Below are positions 1 to 8,390 of a stretch of 64,000 nt of DNA, one piece after another. Both the position numbers and the translations under genes were made by a program. Below the pieces are notes generated by a model. The model was given only the letters and a program-made list of their open reading frames with translations, was not told where the DNA came from and did no database searches. Each line of letters starts with the position of its first letter. Position 1 is the stretch's first letter. The stretch is from JAGNLM01 sp964439835. GTDB taxonomy: Bacteria; Pseudomonadota; Gammaproteobacteria; JAABTG01. The DNA is taken from positions 1 through 64,000 of the forward strand of contig CAYTPQ010000006.1 of the NCBI GenBank assembly GCA_964439835.1. The letters run 5' to 3'.

Positions 1-235
1 TCATCGCCCGGTTGATGGCGCGCCCGGCCCGCCCGTGCAGGCCGGGCGTGTCCACGTAGATCGCCTGGGCGCCGTGGGCGGTCTTGATACCGAGGATCCG
101 GTGACGGGTCGTCTGCGGCTTCGAGGACGTGATGCTGACCTTTTGACCGACCAGGTGGTTGAGCAGCGTCGACTTGCCGACGTTCGGCCGCCCGACGATC
201 GCGACGAATCCGCAGCGGCTCACGGCCGGCTCCAT
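1..235 (-). CDS. era: GTPase Era, N-terminal part (runs off the window)
   Basis: Era is an essential Ras-like GTPase that binds the 3' end of 16S rRNA and assists maturation of the 30S ribosomal subunit. Only the first 78 residues are visible. They contain the G1 P-loop GRPNVGKS (residues 15-22), a threonine-containing switch I stretch (SSKPQTTRH) and the G3 motif DTPG (62-65). The ATG overlaps the stop of rnc as ATGA, the usual rnc-era arrangement, which fixes the start and implies translational coupling. The remaining G domain and the KH domain lie beyond position 1. Confidence 0.95.
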   Translation of the reverse strand, partial: MEPAVSRCGFVAIVGRPNVGKSTLLNHLVGQKVSITSSKPQTTRHRILGIKTAHGAQAIYVDTPGLHGRAGRAINRAM

Positions 236-960
236 CAGCCCTCCCCGCCGCCCGCCGGGGTGCCGCCCGGCTGCTTTCCGGCCTCGGTGACAGGGGGCTC
301 GCCGCCCAGTTGGCGCAGGAGCCGGGCGGCGGCCGTCTGCTCGGCCGCGCGGCGGCTGGCGCCCTCCCCCGCCGCCTTTAGCCCCAGTGTTGGGACCTCG
401 CAACGGACGGCAAACCCGGCGTCGCGCCCCTCGCCCGCGACCACCGTCACGGTATAGGTGGGCAACGGCAACCGTCGGCCCTGCAGCCATTCCTGCAGGC
501 GGGTCTTGGGGTCCTTCTCGACCTGGTCGGGGTCGAGGCCCGCGAGCAGGTCGGCGTAGAGGTCCAAGACCAGGCCGCGGCAGCGCTCGATACCCGAGTC
601 CAGGTAGACCGCCCCCAGCACCGCCTCCAGGGCATCGGCCAGGATCGAGTCCCGGTCCCGACCGCCGCTCTTGAGCTCGCCGCCGCCGAGCCGCAGCTCT
701 TCGCCGAGCCCGATGTCACGGGCCAACCCGGCGAGCGTGGCCTCGCGCACCAGGCGCGCGCGCAGGCGCGTCAGGTCGCCCTCGCGGGCGTCGCCGAAGC
801 GCCGGAACAGCTCGTCGCTGATGAGGAAGCCGAGCACGGCGTCGCCGAGAAACTCGAGCCGCTCGTTGTGGAGGCCGGCGGCGCTACGATGGGTCAGAGC
901 GCGCTCCAGGAGCTCCGGGCGCTGGAACCGATGGCCGAGTCGGGAGGCCAGACGGGACAT
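235..960 (-). CDS. rnc: Ribonuclease III
   Basis: Double-strand-specific endoribonuclease that processes the rRNA precursor and many mRNAs. The 241 residues are close to the family's usual 225-230, with a short Gly/Pro-rich tail. The N-terminal catalytic domain carries the signature ERLEFLGDAV (33-42, catalytic D40) and the second metal-binding pair D109/E112 in ADALEAVLGA. A double-stranded-RNA-binding domain follows at about 150-220 (DPKTRLQEWLQ onward). It lies between the DUF4845 gene and era, the standard gammaproteobacterial order, and overlaps era by 3 bases. Confidence 0.97.
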   Translation of the reverse strand: MSRLASRLGHRFQRPELLERALTHRSAAGLHNERLEFLGDAVLGFLISDELFRRFGDAREGDLTRLRARLVREATLAGLARDIGLGEELRLGGGELKSGGRDRDSILADALEAVLGAVYLDSGIERCRGLVLDLYADLLAGLDPDQVEKDPKTRLQEWLQGRRLPLPTYTVTVVAGEGRDAGFAVRCEVPTLGLKAAGEGASRRAAEQTAAARLLRQLGGEPPVTEAGKQPGGTPAGGGEG

Positions 961-974
961 CGGCGCGGACGGCC

Positions 975-1358
975 CTACGGGCGGCTGACCTCCTTGTCCC
1001 AGTCGGCCACGATCGAGAGATTCCCGACCAACGGCGCGGTTGTCTGGTACTGCATGCGGATGACGACCCGGCCGTTGCCCTTCTCGACGGTCAGATAGTC
1101 CTTAACCTTCTGCTCGGTGTCGAAGCGGTCGATGTCCTCGATGTTCATGCGCGCGACGAACTTCTTGACGATGTCGTTGCGGCTGCTGTCCGCGGTGGCC
1201 GGGTCCCGGATCAGTGAGGTGAGCGCGTTGTCGATCTTGAAGCTCTCGACGTAGATGGGCACGAGCCGCAGTACGAAGAGGACCCCGAAGGCCAGCACGA
1301 CCAGGCTCAGGACCCAGCCGATCACGGTCATGCCGCTCTGTCTGCGTAGCGCTGTCAT
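975..1358 (-). CDS. DUF4845 family small membrane protein
   Basis: A 127-residue protein of unknown function regularly found between lepB and rnc in gammaproteobacteria. Residues 1-10 are short and basic, followed by one hydrophobic helix (about 10-32, TVIGWVLSLVVLAFGVLFVL) and a soluble, probably periplasmic domain. The charge pattern before the helix is reminiscent of a pilin-like N terminus, but no prepilin cleavage glycine-phenylalanine pair is seen. I chose the start at 1358 because GGAGGG lies just upstream of this ATG; a longer frame upstream to 1409 lacks such a site. Confidence 0.85.
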   Translation of the reverse strand: MTALRRQSGMTVIGWVLSLVVLAFGVLFVLRLVPIYVESFKIDNALTSLIRDPATADSSRNDIVKKFVARMNIEDIDRFDTEQKVKDYLTVEKGNGRVVIRMQYQTTAPLVGNLSIVADWDKEVSRP

Positions 1359-1412
1359 GTCACCCTCCGCTTCGTCCCGCCGGGCTCGCGACAATGCGGG
1401 CCCGCGCACCCG

Positions 1413-2207
1413 TCACCGGACCGGGTCACCGATCCGCCCGAGGTTCAGCTCGCCCCCCGCCCAGTCCCAGCTGAACCAGATCAGGAAGGCCTTGCCGATC
1501 AAGTTGGCGTCCGGAACAGTCCCCCAGTACCGGCTGTCGCGGCTGTTGTCCCGGTTGTCCCCCATCACGAAATACTGCCCGGCCGGGACCACCATCTCCC
1601 CTTCGACAGAAGGTGCGGCGGCCTGCACGAGAATGTCATGGGCCACCGGTTGCAGGGCCTCGCGCCGCACCTCGGCCCCCGTCATCACGGCGCCGGAGCC
1701 GCTCCCCTGGTAGGTCCCCACGGGCTCCTGGGGTACCGGCTTGCCGTTAATGTACAGGACCTTATTGTAGTAGCCGATCCGGTCGCCCGGCAGGCCGACC
1801 ACCCGCTTGATGAACGGCACGGCGGGGTCTTCCGGGTAGCGGAAGACGACGATGTCGCCCCGGCGCGGTGACCCCATCTCGATCACCTTCCAGTCCAGCA
1901 CCGGGAGGCGGATCCCGTAGATGAACTTGTTCACCAGGATGAAATCCCCGATCAGCAAGGTCGGCAGCATGGAGCCCGACGGGATCCGGAACGGCTCGAC
2001 CAGAAACGAGCGCAGCAGCAGCACCGCCAGGAAGATCGGGAAGAACGAGCGCGCGTACTCGAACAGGCGCGGCCGGGGCGGCAACGGTCGGCCGCTCGCC
2101 TCCGCTGCCCGCCGGCGCGCCGGCGCGAACAGCAGGGCGTCCAGCAGCCAGAGGACGCCGCTCGCGAGGACGAACCCGACCAGTACCGCCGCAAAGTCGA
2201 TCTTCAT
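1413..2207 (-). CDS. lepB: Signal peptidase I
   Basis: Membrane-bound serine protease that removes signal peptides from Sec- and Tat-exported proteins. It has 264 residues with two N-terminal membrane segments (about 5-25 and 52-68) and the S26 catalytic dyad: Ser79 in PSGSMLPTL and Lys134 in FIKRVVGLPGD. The C-terminal MGDNRDNSRDSRYWG box of the family is present. The ATG overlaps the lepA stop (ATGA), so translation is probably coupled to lepA. Confidence 0.97.
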   Translation of the reverse strand: MKIDFAAVLVGFVLASGVLWLLDALLFAPARRRAAEASGRPLPPRPRLFEYARSFFPIFLAVLLLRSFLVEPFRIPSGSMLPTLLIGDFILVNKFIYGIRLPVLDWKVIEMGSPRRGDIVVFRYPEDPAVPFIKRVVGLPGDRIGYYNKVLYINGKPVPQEPVGTYQGSGSGAVMTGAEVRREALQPVAHDILVQAAAPSVEGEMVVPAGQYFVMGDNRDNSRDSRYWGTVPDANLIGKAFLIWFSWDWAGGELNLGRIGDPVR

Positions 2208-4000
2208 GGTTTCTTCCCGACCTGCAGGACGGCGAGGAACGCCTCCTGCGGGATCTCGATCTTGCCGAACTGCTTCATGCGCCGTTTACCGGCCTTCTGT
2301 TTCTCGAGCAGCTTGCGCTTGCGGGTGACGTCGCCGCCGTAGCACTTGGCGGTGACGTTCTTGCGCAGGGCCTTCACCGTCTGGCGCGCCACGATGTGGG
2401 AGCCGATGGCGGCCTGGATCGCGACCTCGTACATCTGCCGCGGGATCAGCTCCTGCATCCGCTCGCACAGCTCGCGTCCGCGTGCGTAGGCGTGGTCCCG
2501 GTGGACGATGATCGACAGCGCGTCCACCCGCTCCCCGTTCACCAGGATGTCGAGCTTCACCAGGTCCGCGGCCTGGAACCGGACGAAGTGGTAGTCGAGC
2601 GAGGCGTAGCCGCGGCTCAGCGACTTGAGCCGGTCGAAGAAGTCGAGCACGACTTCGCTGAGCGGCAGCTCGTAGACCAGGGAGACCTGCCGCCCCAGGT
2701 ACTGCAGCGAGCGCTGGACGCCGCGCTTCTCGATGCACAGGCTGATGACGTTCCCGAGGTGCTCGGGCGGCATCAGCATACTGGCCTGGACGATCGGCTC
2801 GCGGATCTCGGCGATCTTGTTGGGCGCCGGAAGCTCGGCGGGGTTCTCCACCCGCAGGGTCTCGCCCGCCGTCGTCACGACCTCGTAGACCACCGTCGGG
2901 GCCGAGGTGATCAGGTTCAGCTGGTACTCACGCTCGAGTCGCTCCTGGACGATGTCCATGTGCAGCAGACCGAGGAAGCCGCAGCGGAAACCAAAGCCGA
3001 GGGCCTGGGAGTTCTCGGGCTCGTACTGGAGCGCCGAGTCGTTCAGGCGCAGCTTGCCCAGGGCCTCGCGGAACGCCTCGTAGTCCGCCGAGTCGACGGG
3101 GAATAGCCCGGCGAACACCTGGGGCTTCACGGCTTTGAATCCCGGCAGCGGCGTCTCGGCGGGCCGGCGGTCGTCGGTGATGGTGTCCCCGACCGGTGCG
3201 CCGTGGATGTCCTTGATGCCGGCGACCAGGAATCCCACCTCTCCCGCCTCCAGGACCGCCCTCTCCCGGGGCTTGGGCGTGAAGATCCCGAGCTTGCCCG
3301 CCTCGCCCGCGAAACCCGTCGACATCACGCGCACCCGCTGGCCGGCGCTCACCCGCCCGTCGACCACCCGCACCAGCGACACCACCCCCAGGTAGTTGTC
3401 GAACCAGGAGTCGACGATCAGGGCCTTCAAGGGGCCGTTGGGGTCGCCGCGGGGCGCCGGCACGCGGGCGACGATCGCCTCCAGCAGGTCGGCTATCCCC
3501 TCGCCGGTCTTGGCGCTCACGCGCAGGGCATCGTGCGCCTCGAGGCCGATGATCTCCTCGACCTCCTGGATGACGCGGGCCGGGTCCGCCGAGGGCAGGT
3601 CGATCTTGTTCAGCACGGGGACCACTTCAAGGCCCTGCTCGATGGCCGTGTAGCAGTTGGCGACGCTTTGCGCCTCCACCCCCTGCGCGGCGTCGACGAC
3701 CAGGAGCGCGCCTTCGCAGGCGGCGAGCGAGCGAGAGACCTCGTAGGAGAAGTCGACGTGACCGGGTGTGTCGATCAGATTGAGCTCGTATACGCGCCCG
3801 TTGCGCGCGGTGTAGCTCAACGTGACGCTCTGGGCCTTGATGGTGATCCCACGCTCGCGCTCCAGGTCCATCGAGTCCAGCACCTGCTCCGCCATCTCAC
3901 GTTGGCTGAGTCCGCCGCAGGTCTCGATCAGTCGATCGGCCAGGGTCGACTTGCCGTGATCGATGTGGGCGATGATGGAGAAGTTTCGGATGTGGTCCAT
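2204..4000 (-). CDS. lepA: Elongation factor 4 (LepA), ribosome back-translocase GTPase
   Basis: A translational GTPase related to EF-G that acts on stalled or mis-translocated ribosomes and in 30S biogenesis. Full length at 598 residues. G1 is AHIDHGKST (11-19), followed by DTPGHVDF and NKID motifs and the LepA-specific C-terminal domain ending in a basic region. It sits between mucD and lepB. The ATG lies directly behind a stem-loop with a U-rich tail and no Shine-Dalgarno sequence is visible between them (see the hairpin entry), so expression may differ from the upstream sigma-E genes. Confidence 0.97.
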   Translation of the reverse strand: MDHIRNFSIIAHIDHGKSTLADRLIETCGGLSQREMAEQVLDSMDLERERGITIKAQSVTLSYTARNGRVYELNLIDTPGHVDFSYEVSRSLAACEGALLVVDAAQGVEAQSVANCYTAIEQGLEVVPVLNKIDLPSADPARVIQEVEEIIGLEAHDALRVSAKTGEGIADLLEAIVARVPAPRGDPNGPLKALIVDSWFDNYLGVVSLVRVVDGRVSAGQRVRVMSTGFAGEAGKLGIFTPKPRERAVLEAGEVGFLVAGIKDIHGAPVGDTITDDRRPAETPLPGFKAVKPQVFAGLFPVDSADYEAFREALGKLRLNDSALQYEPENSQALGFGFRCGFLGLLHMDIVQERLEREYQLNLITSAPTVVYEVVTTAGETLRVENPAELPAPNKIAEIREPIVQASMLMPPEHLGNVISLCIEKRGVQRSLQYLGRQVSLVYELPLSEVVLDFFDRLKSLSRGYASLDYHFVRFQAADLVKLDILVNGERVDALSIIVHRDHAYARGRELCERMQELIPRQMYEVAIQAAIGSHIVARQTVKALRKNVTAKCYGGDVTRKRKLLEKQKAGKRRMKQFGKIEIPQEAFLAVLQVGKKP

Positions 4001-4007
4001 GAAACAA

Positions 4008-4032
4008 AAGAGGGCGTCGTGGACGCCCTCTT
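4008..4032 (-). terminator. Terminator-like hairpin in the mucD-lepA gap, abutting the lepA start
   Basis: On the minus strand a perfect 11-bp stem (AAGAGGGCGTC paired with GACGCCCTCTT, 3-base loop) is followed at once by TTTGTTTC and then the lepA ATG. This has the form of a rho-independent terminator, and may separate the sigma-E operon from lepA. The plus strand shows A residues on the other side, so a bidirectional role is possible. Termination activity is inferred only from shape. Confidence 0.6.
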
Positions 4033-4157
4033 GCCGGTCAATCGCTGTCTGACCGTTCTTGCGGTGCTATCCCGCGGCCTTGAACCGGCCGAGACGAGCC
4101 GCAGTGTACCCCAGCCGGTGCTGCCGGGAAAGGCGGCACCGGGCCGGGGATTGAGGG

Positions 4158-5615
4158 TCAGCGCAGCTTCAGCGCCAGGAACAGGGGACTACCGCGCCGC
4201 TGGACCAGGAGCGGTACCGAGCGCTCTGCCGGCAGCGCCGCCGCCAGCTCACGGAAGTGGCTGGATCCTTTCACCGGCACGCCGTTGAGCATCAGGATCA
4301 CGTCCCCCTGGCGTACGCCCGCCCGGTAGGCCGGGCCGTCCGACACCTGGGCGACGAACACACCCCCTTCCTTGACTTCGAGCTGCTCGCGCTGCTCGCG
4401 GGTCAGCTCCTGCACGGTCAAACCCAGGCGGGCGTCCGTCGCAGGGCCGCCGGGGGACCCCGCCCGGGCCTGGACCTCCTTCTCCTCCGGCAGCTCGGCG
4501 ATAGTGACGGCGAGCTGAACCGGCTTGCCCTCGCGCAGGACCTTCACCGGCACCCGACTGCCGACCCTGGCCTTGCCGACGATGGGAGGCAGGTCGGAGG
4601 ACTGGCCGACGGGCCGGCCGTCGAACTCCAGGACCACGTCGCCGACCGCGAAGCCGGCGTCGGCCGCGGGGCTCGAGGGCAACACACGCGCCACCAGCGC
4701 TCCGCGCGGGCGGTCCATGCCGAAAGACTCCGCGAGCTCGCGATTCACGTCCTGGATCAGGACGCCAAGCCAACCGCGACTCACCTTGCCATGGCTCTTC
4801 AGCTGGTCGATCACGTCGGCGGCCACGTCGATCGGGATTGCGAACGACAGTCCCATGAAACCGCCCGTGCGGCTGTAGATCTGCGAGTTGACGCCGATCA
4901 CCTCGCCGTCCAGGTTGAAGAGCGGCCCGCCGGAATTCCCGGGGTTAATCGCGACGTCGGTCTGGATGAACGGCACGTAGTTCTCCGATGGGAGACTGCG
5001 CCCGATCGCGCTGACGATGCCGGCGGTGGCGGAGTAGTCGAATCCGAACGGCGATCCGATCGCCAGCACCCACTCGCCCACCCGAAGCTTGGCCGAGCTT
5101 CCGAGCTTGACCGACGGCAGGTCGCTCGCCTTCACCTTGAGCAGGGCCACGTCACTGCGCTCGTCGCTGCCGACCACGTCGGCAGTGAACTCCCGCCGGT
5201 CGCTCAGGCGGACGATGACCTCGTCTGCCGAGCGGACGACGTGGTGATTGGTCACGATGTAACCGTCGCTCGAGATAATGAAGCCGGAGCCGAGCGACTG
5301 GCTGTCGAAGTCCTCAGGCTCACCGCCCTCGCCGAAGAAGCGCCGGAAGAACTCGTAGAATGGACTGTCCTCCGGGATCTCGGGCATCTCGAGTCCCTTT
5401 GGCAGCTCGAATCCCTTCGGCAGGCCGTGCGGTGCCGACTTCGCCTGGCTCGTCGATATGTTCACCACTGCCGGGCCGTACTTCTCGACCAGCCAGGTGA
5501 ACTCGGGCAAGCCGTCCCGGGCCTGGGCCGCGGGCACTTCTGCGGCCAGCACCAGCAGGGCGAGCATCCCCCCGAGCCACGAGCCCGCCAGCCATCGCGT
5601 CCTTCTCATTGTCAT
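4158..5615 (-). CDS. mucD: Periplasmic serine endoprotease, DegP/MucD type
   Basis: S1C-family protease/chaperone that degrades misfolded envelope proteins and, in Pseudomonas, dampens AlgU signalling. With the start at 5615 it has 485 residues: signal peptide (1-33, ending AQA), trypsin-like domain with catalytic His125 (TNHHVV), Asp155 (RSDVALL) and Ser228 (NPGNSGGP), then two PDZ domains (about 265-355 and 390-480). The start was placed behind GAGG about 10 bases upstream; an ATG two codons later (5609) is equally possible. It closes the algU-mucA-mucB-rseC-mucD group. Confidence 0.93.
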   Translation of the reverse strand: MTMRRTRWLAGSWLGGMLALLVLAAEVPAAQARDGLPEFTWLVEKYGPAVVNISTSQAKSAPHGLPKGFELPKGLEMPEIPEDSPFYEFFRRFFGEGGEPEDFDSQSLGSGFIISSDGYIVTNHHVVRSADEVIVRLSDRREFTADVVGSDERSDVALLKVKASDLPSVKLGSSAKLRVGEWVLAIGSPFGFDYSATAGIVSAIGRSLPSENYVPFIQTDVAINPGNSGGPLFNLDGEVIGVNSQIYSRTGGFMGLSFAIPIDVAADVIDQLKSHGKVSRGWLGVLIQDVNRELAESFGMDRPRGALVARVLPSSPAADAGFAVGDVVLEFDGRPVGQSSDLPPIVGKARVGSRVPVKVLREGKPVQLAVTIAELPEEKEVQARAGSPGGPATDARLGLTVQELTREQREQLEVKEGGVFVAQVSDGPAYRAGVRQGDVILMLNGVPVKGSSHFRELAAALPAERSVPLLVQRRGSPLFLALKLR

Positions 5616-5674
5616 CCCCCAGTCCTCACCCGTACCGTCCGCCGCAATCACGCCAGCAGGGCCCGCCAAACCCG

Positions 5675-6133
5675 TCAGTTGGGCAATCGCCGCGTGACTA
5701 CGGGATGGTAGGGGCCTTCGCCGCCAGCCCTGCCACCAAGCCAGCGGGCGAGCGCGGCGCCCAGTCCGACACCGAGCGCTCCGAGCACCAGCGCCACCGC
5801 ATCCACCGGCAGACCCGCGCGCGCCCCGAGCCACTCTCCGAGACCAACCCCGACCACCAGTCCGACCAGCGGCGGAGCGTATACCGTGCCGGCGCCCAGG
5901 GCGACCCTGCCCTCATCGATCGCCAGCAGCACGCGCTCGCCCGGGCGCGCGTCGACGTCGTTCCTGAGACGCAGGCGAACCGGGTGGCGCCCGAACAGGG
6001 AGGCGAGCCTTCCGACCCCACAGGAACCGCTGGAGGCACAGGCCCCGCAGCCGCCCCGGCGCGGGATCTCCACCCACGCCCATTCCCCCTCGGTGGCGAG
6101 GACCGTCCCGACCTCTTCCAGGGCGGCGCTCAC
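5675..6133 (-). CDS. rseC: RseC/MucC family regulator of sigma-E activity
   Basis: Inner-membrane protein that modulates sigma-E (AlgU) signalling and, in other bacteria, takes part in Rsx/Rnf-linked reduction. It has 152 residues. The cytoplasmic N terminus carries a cysteine cluster (C29, C32, C38 in RRGGCGACASSGSC), and two membrane helices follow (about 75-95 and 100-120). The GTG start at 6133 overlaps the mucB stop as GTGA, which decides the start; a longer in-frame extension into mucB has no family similarity. Confidence 0.88.
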   Translation of the reverse strand: MSAALEEVGTVLATEGEWAWVEIPRRGGCGACASSGSCGVGRLASLFGRHPVRLRLRNDVDARPGERVLLAIDEGRVALGAGTVYAPPLVGLVVGVGLGEWLGARAGLPVDAVALVLGALGVGLGAALARWLGGRAGGEGPYHPVVTRRLPN

Positions 6134-7134
6134 CGCCGCTGGATCGAGCGACCGACACGATCCACCGTAACCCGAGGCACCTCGCCGATCACGGTGACCT
6201 GGAATTCGCCGATCCGACCGCCGTAGGCGCTCAGTGCGCCCATCTGCGACAGACCCTCGAAGGGCGCACCGCCGGGGGCGAGACGCTCTAGGTACACCGA
6301 GAAGGCGGCGAGCCCGTCGGAGAAGACGAGGTGGTCGGCTGGCGTGTGTAGCCCGGACAGCGGTTCGCGCGAATGACCGGTGTTGCTGAAGCCGGGCGGG
6401 ACCCACCCGACGCTCAGCTCGGGCGGGACCGCGCTCGGTGCTGTCTCAGAAATGGGGGTCGTGTGCCGGTCGAAACCTTCGCTCACCACCTCCGGCTGCA
6501 GCACGCTATCGGGAATCGTCTCGGGAAGCTCGACCCGGGTGAACAGCAGCTCCTCCAGCACCGCACCCTTCTCATCGAGGAGCTGCGACTTCAACAACAG
6601 GCCGGTGGCGACGTCAAGCCAGAGCCGGTAGCCGTAGCGGAACTCGTCGGCCGGGGCCACGCGGAGCTCCCGTGCGTCCCGCCCGGCGATGCGTGCCTGC
6701 CCGCCCAGCTCCAGCCTGTAATGGCCGCGCATCCGGTCGTCCACCTGACGCAGCGCGCTGCCGAACAGCCCGCGACCGCGCGACTCGTCGACCAGCACCG
6801 AGCGGTTGTCCGAGAGAATGCAGGTGACCCGCTCTGGGTCTCGCAGAACCTCTCGCCGTGCGCCGTCCAACGACGTCAGCCGCTCCTGCTCGCGGCCGCC
6901 GCTGACCCGGTGGATCACGCGAATGGTCTCCATGCCGCCGTCGTGCCGGTAGACGAACACGCCGTCGTAGTTGAGCGTGCGCGCCGCCTCGCGCATGCGC
7001 TCCAGCCAGCGGTAGGGGTCCTGTTCGCCCTCCAGTCCGGCCGAGGCCGCCTGGAAAGCCAGGAGCAGCGTGAGCCCCAGCCACCGCAGGCGGTAGTGGC
7101 GGCCCCGCGGCGTACTCTCGCTACCGTCCGGCAT
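6130..7134 (-). CDS. mucB: Periplasmic negative regulator of sigma-E, MucB/RseB
   Basis: Binds the periplasmic domain of the anti-sigma factor MucA and protects it from proteolysis; lipids or LPS release it. It has 334 residues with a signal peptide ending near AASA (about residue 33), the MucB/RseB N-terminal domain (WLERMREAARTLNYDGVFVYRH) resembling LolA/LppX folds, and the C-terminal domain. The ATG at 7134 overlaps the last bases of mucA. A longer frame to 7194 is open but would lie inside mucA. Confidence 0.92.
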   Translation of the reverse strand: MPDGSESTPRGRHYRLRWLGLTLLLAFQAASAGLEGEQDPYRWLERMREAARTLNYDGVFVYRHDGGMETIRVIHRVSGGREQERLTSLDGARREVLRDPERVTCILSDNRSVLVDESRGRGLFGSALRQVDDRMRGHYRLELGGQARIAGRDARELRVAPADEFRYGYRLWLDVATGLLLKSQLLDEKGAVLEELLFTRVELPETIPDSVLQPEVVSEGFDRHTTPISETAPSAVPPELSVGWVPPGFSNTGHSREPLSGLHTPADHLVFSDGLAAFSVYLERLAPGGAPFEGLSQMGALSAYGGRIGEFQVTVIGEVPRVTVDRVGRSIQRR

Positions 7135-7654
7135 CGTGGGCCACGATCCTTGCGTAGGGCAGCACCCCGTGCATATTGTGACCCGTCCGCTCACTGTGAT
7201 TGACCATGTAGCGGCTCAGACGGGCGTCGAACGCTACAGACTGAGCGGGGCCCGAGGCCAGACTGACGGTCGGTGGGGTCTCGCGTTGCGCCACCGTGAC
7301 GGCGCCCAGCCCCGGGTCGGGCATGTAGGAACGCACACCCAGCACCGCGACCACTGCTACGGACGCGGCGAGGGCGAGCCCCGCGAGCGGTCGCAGGCTG
7401 GTCGTGCGGAACTTGGACAGGCGGTAGAGCGTCGGCTCGGCTTGAATATCTTGTCGAACCCGCTCGAACAGCGTTGCGGCACGAACGTCGGCAGAAGCCC
7501 TTCCGTGCACCGCATCGCTGATCAGGTGGTACTGATCCCAGGCCCGCCGGAGCTCCGGGTCGTCCGCGACCTCGCCCAGCAACCGCAAGGCGTCGGTCTT
7601 CTCGAGTTCTCCGTCGATCAGCGCCGACACCCGCTCGAGTTTCATCTCACTCAT
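7121..7654 (-). CDS. mucA: Anti-sigma-E factor MucA/RseA
   Basis: Single-pass inner-membrane protein whose cytoplasmic N-terminal domain holds AlgU/sigma-E inactive; stress-triggered proteolysis by DegS/RseP-type proteases releases it. The 177 residues show the RseA N-terminal domain (residues 1-80, KLERVSALIDGEL), one membrane helix at about 90-108 and a periplasmic tail for MucB binding. It is 15 bases downstream of the sigma factor gene, so stoichiometric coexpression is expected. Confidence 0.92.
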   Translation of the reverse strand: MSEMKLERVSALIDGELEKTDALRLLGEVADDPELRRAWDQYHLISDAVHGRASADVRAATLFERVRQDIQAEPTLYRLSKFRTTSLRPLAGLALAASVAVVAVLGVRSYMPDPGLGAVTVAQRETPPTVSLASGPAQSVAFDARLSRYMVNHSERTGHNMHGVLPYARIVAHDAGR

Positions 7655-7669
7655 GGCCCGTGGTGCCCT

Positions 7670-8245
7670 CTAATCCAGAAGCGGCTGCAACCGCTTGTTG
7701 ATTGCCTCTCTCGCGCGAAAGATGCGCGAGCGCACCGTGCCGATCGGGCAGTCCATCGACTCGGCAATCTCCTCGTAACTCAGGCCTTCCAGCTCGCGGA
7801 GCGTGATGGCCGTGCGCAGGTCTTCGGGAAGCTGCTCGATCGCGTCCATCACGGTCTTCTCGATCTCGTCTCGCAGCAGAAGCCGTTCCGGGGTCGCGTT
7901 GTCCTTGAGCTCGGTCTCTCCCTCGATCATGTCGATGTCGCCCGAGTCGATGTCGCCGTCGGGGGGACGCCGACCCTGGGCCACGAGGTAGTTCTTCGCA
8001 GTGTTGATGGCGATGCGGTAAATCCATGTGTAGAACGCGCTCTCGCCTCGGAACCCCGGCAGCGCCCGGTACGCCTTCAGGAAGGACTCCTGCACCACAT
8101 CCATGACCTCGGATGGGTCACGCACGTAGCGCGAAACGAGTTTGACCAGCTTGTGCTGATACTTGAGCACCAGCAGGTCGAAGGCCTTCTTGTCGCCGCG
8201 TTGGACACGCTCGACCAGCGCCCTGTCAACACCATCCTCGCCCAC
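7670..8245 (-). CDS. rpoE: RNA polymerase sigma-E factor (AlgU/RpoE)
   Basis: ECF sigma factor directing the envelope-stress regulon. With the GTG at 8245 (AGGGGAG just upstream) it has 191 residues, matching AlgU/RpoE. Region 2 is FDLLVLKYQHKLVKLVSRYV through YTWIYRIAINTAKNYL, and region 4 is EGLSYEEIAESMDCPIGTVRSRIFRAR. An open extension upstream to 8521 runs into the divergent nadB gene and is not credible. A sigma-E-type promoter precedes it (8288-8315), suggesting autoregulation. Confidence 0.96.
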   Translation of the reverse strand: MGEDGVDRALVERVQRGDKKAFDLLVLKYQHKLVKLVSRYVRDPSEVMDVVQESFLKAYRALPGFRGESAFYTWIYRIAINTAKNYLVAQGRRPPDGDIDSGDIDMIEGETELKDNATPERLLLRDEIEKTVMDAIEQLPEDLRTAITLRELEGLSYEEIAESMDCPIGTVRSRIFRAREAINKRLQPLLD

Positions 8246-8287
8246 CTGGGCTCCCCTTCTGCACGATCGGCGCTCCTTGCCTACCCC

Positions 8288-8315
8288 GGTAGACCAGGTA
8301 TGCCCGATATAGTTC
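8288..8315 (-). promoter_or_regulatory. Sigma-E-type (AlgU) promoter of the rpoE operon
   Basis: Read on the minus strand: GAACTA, 16 bases, TCTACC, compared with the AlgU/sigma-E consensus GAACTT-N16/17-TCtgA. It ends about 43 bases before the GTG of rpoE, a sensible leader length. Autoregulation from such a promoter is established for AlgU and RpoE; here it is inferred from the match. Confidence 0.65.
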
Positions 8316-8390
8316 GAGTGAATGTCAGGAGTATATTCTACCTCGACTCCCCACAGCCCCCGCCCTCGCGGACCCAAGCCAGCCACCCGG

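Noticed and set aside
4257..5711. A 484-codon plus-strand frame opposite mucD.
   Set aside because: The antisense shadow of a clear protease gene; composition lacks any recognisable domain.
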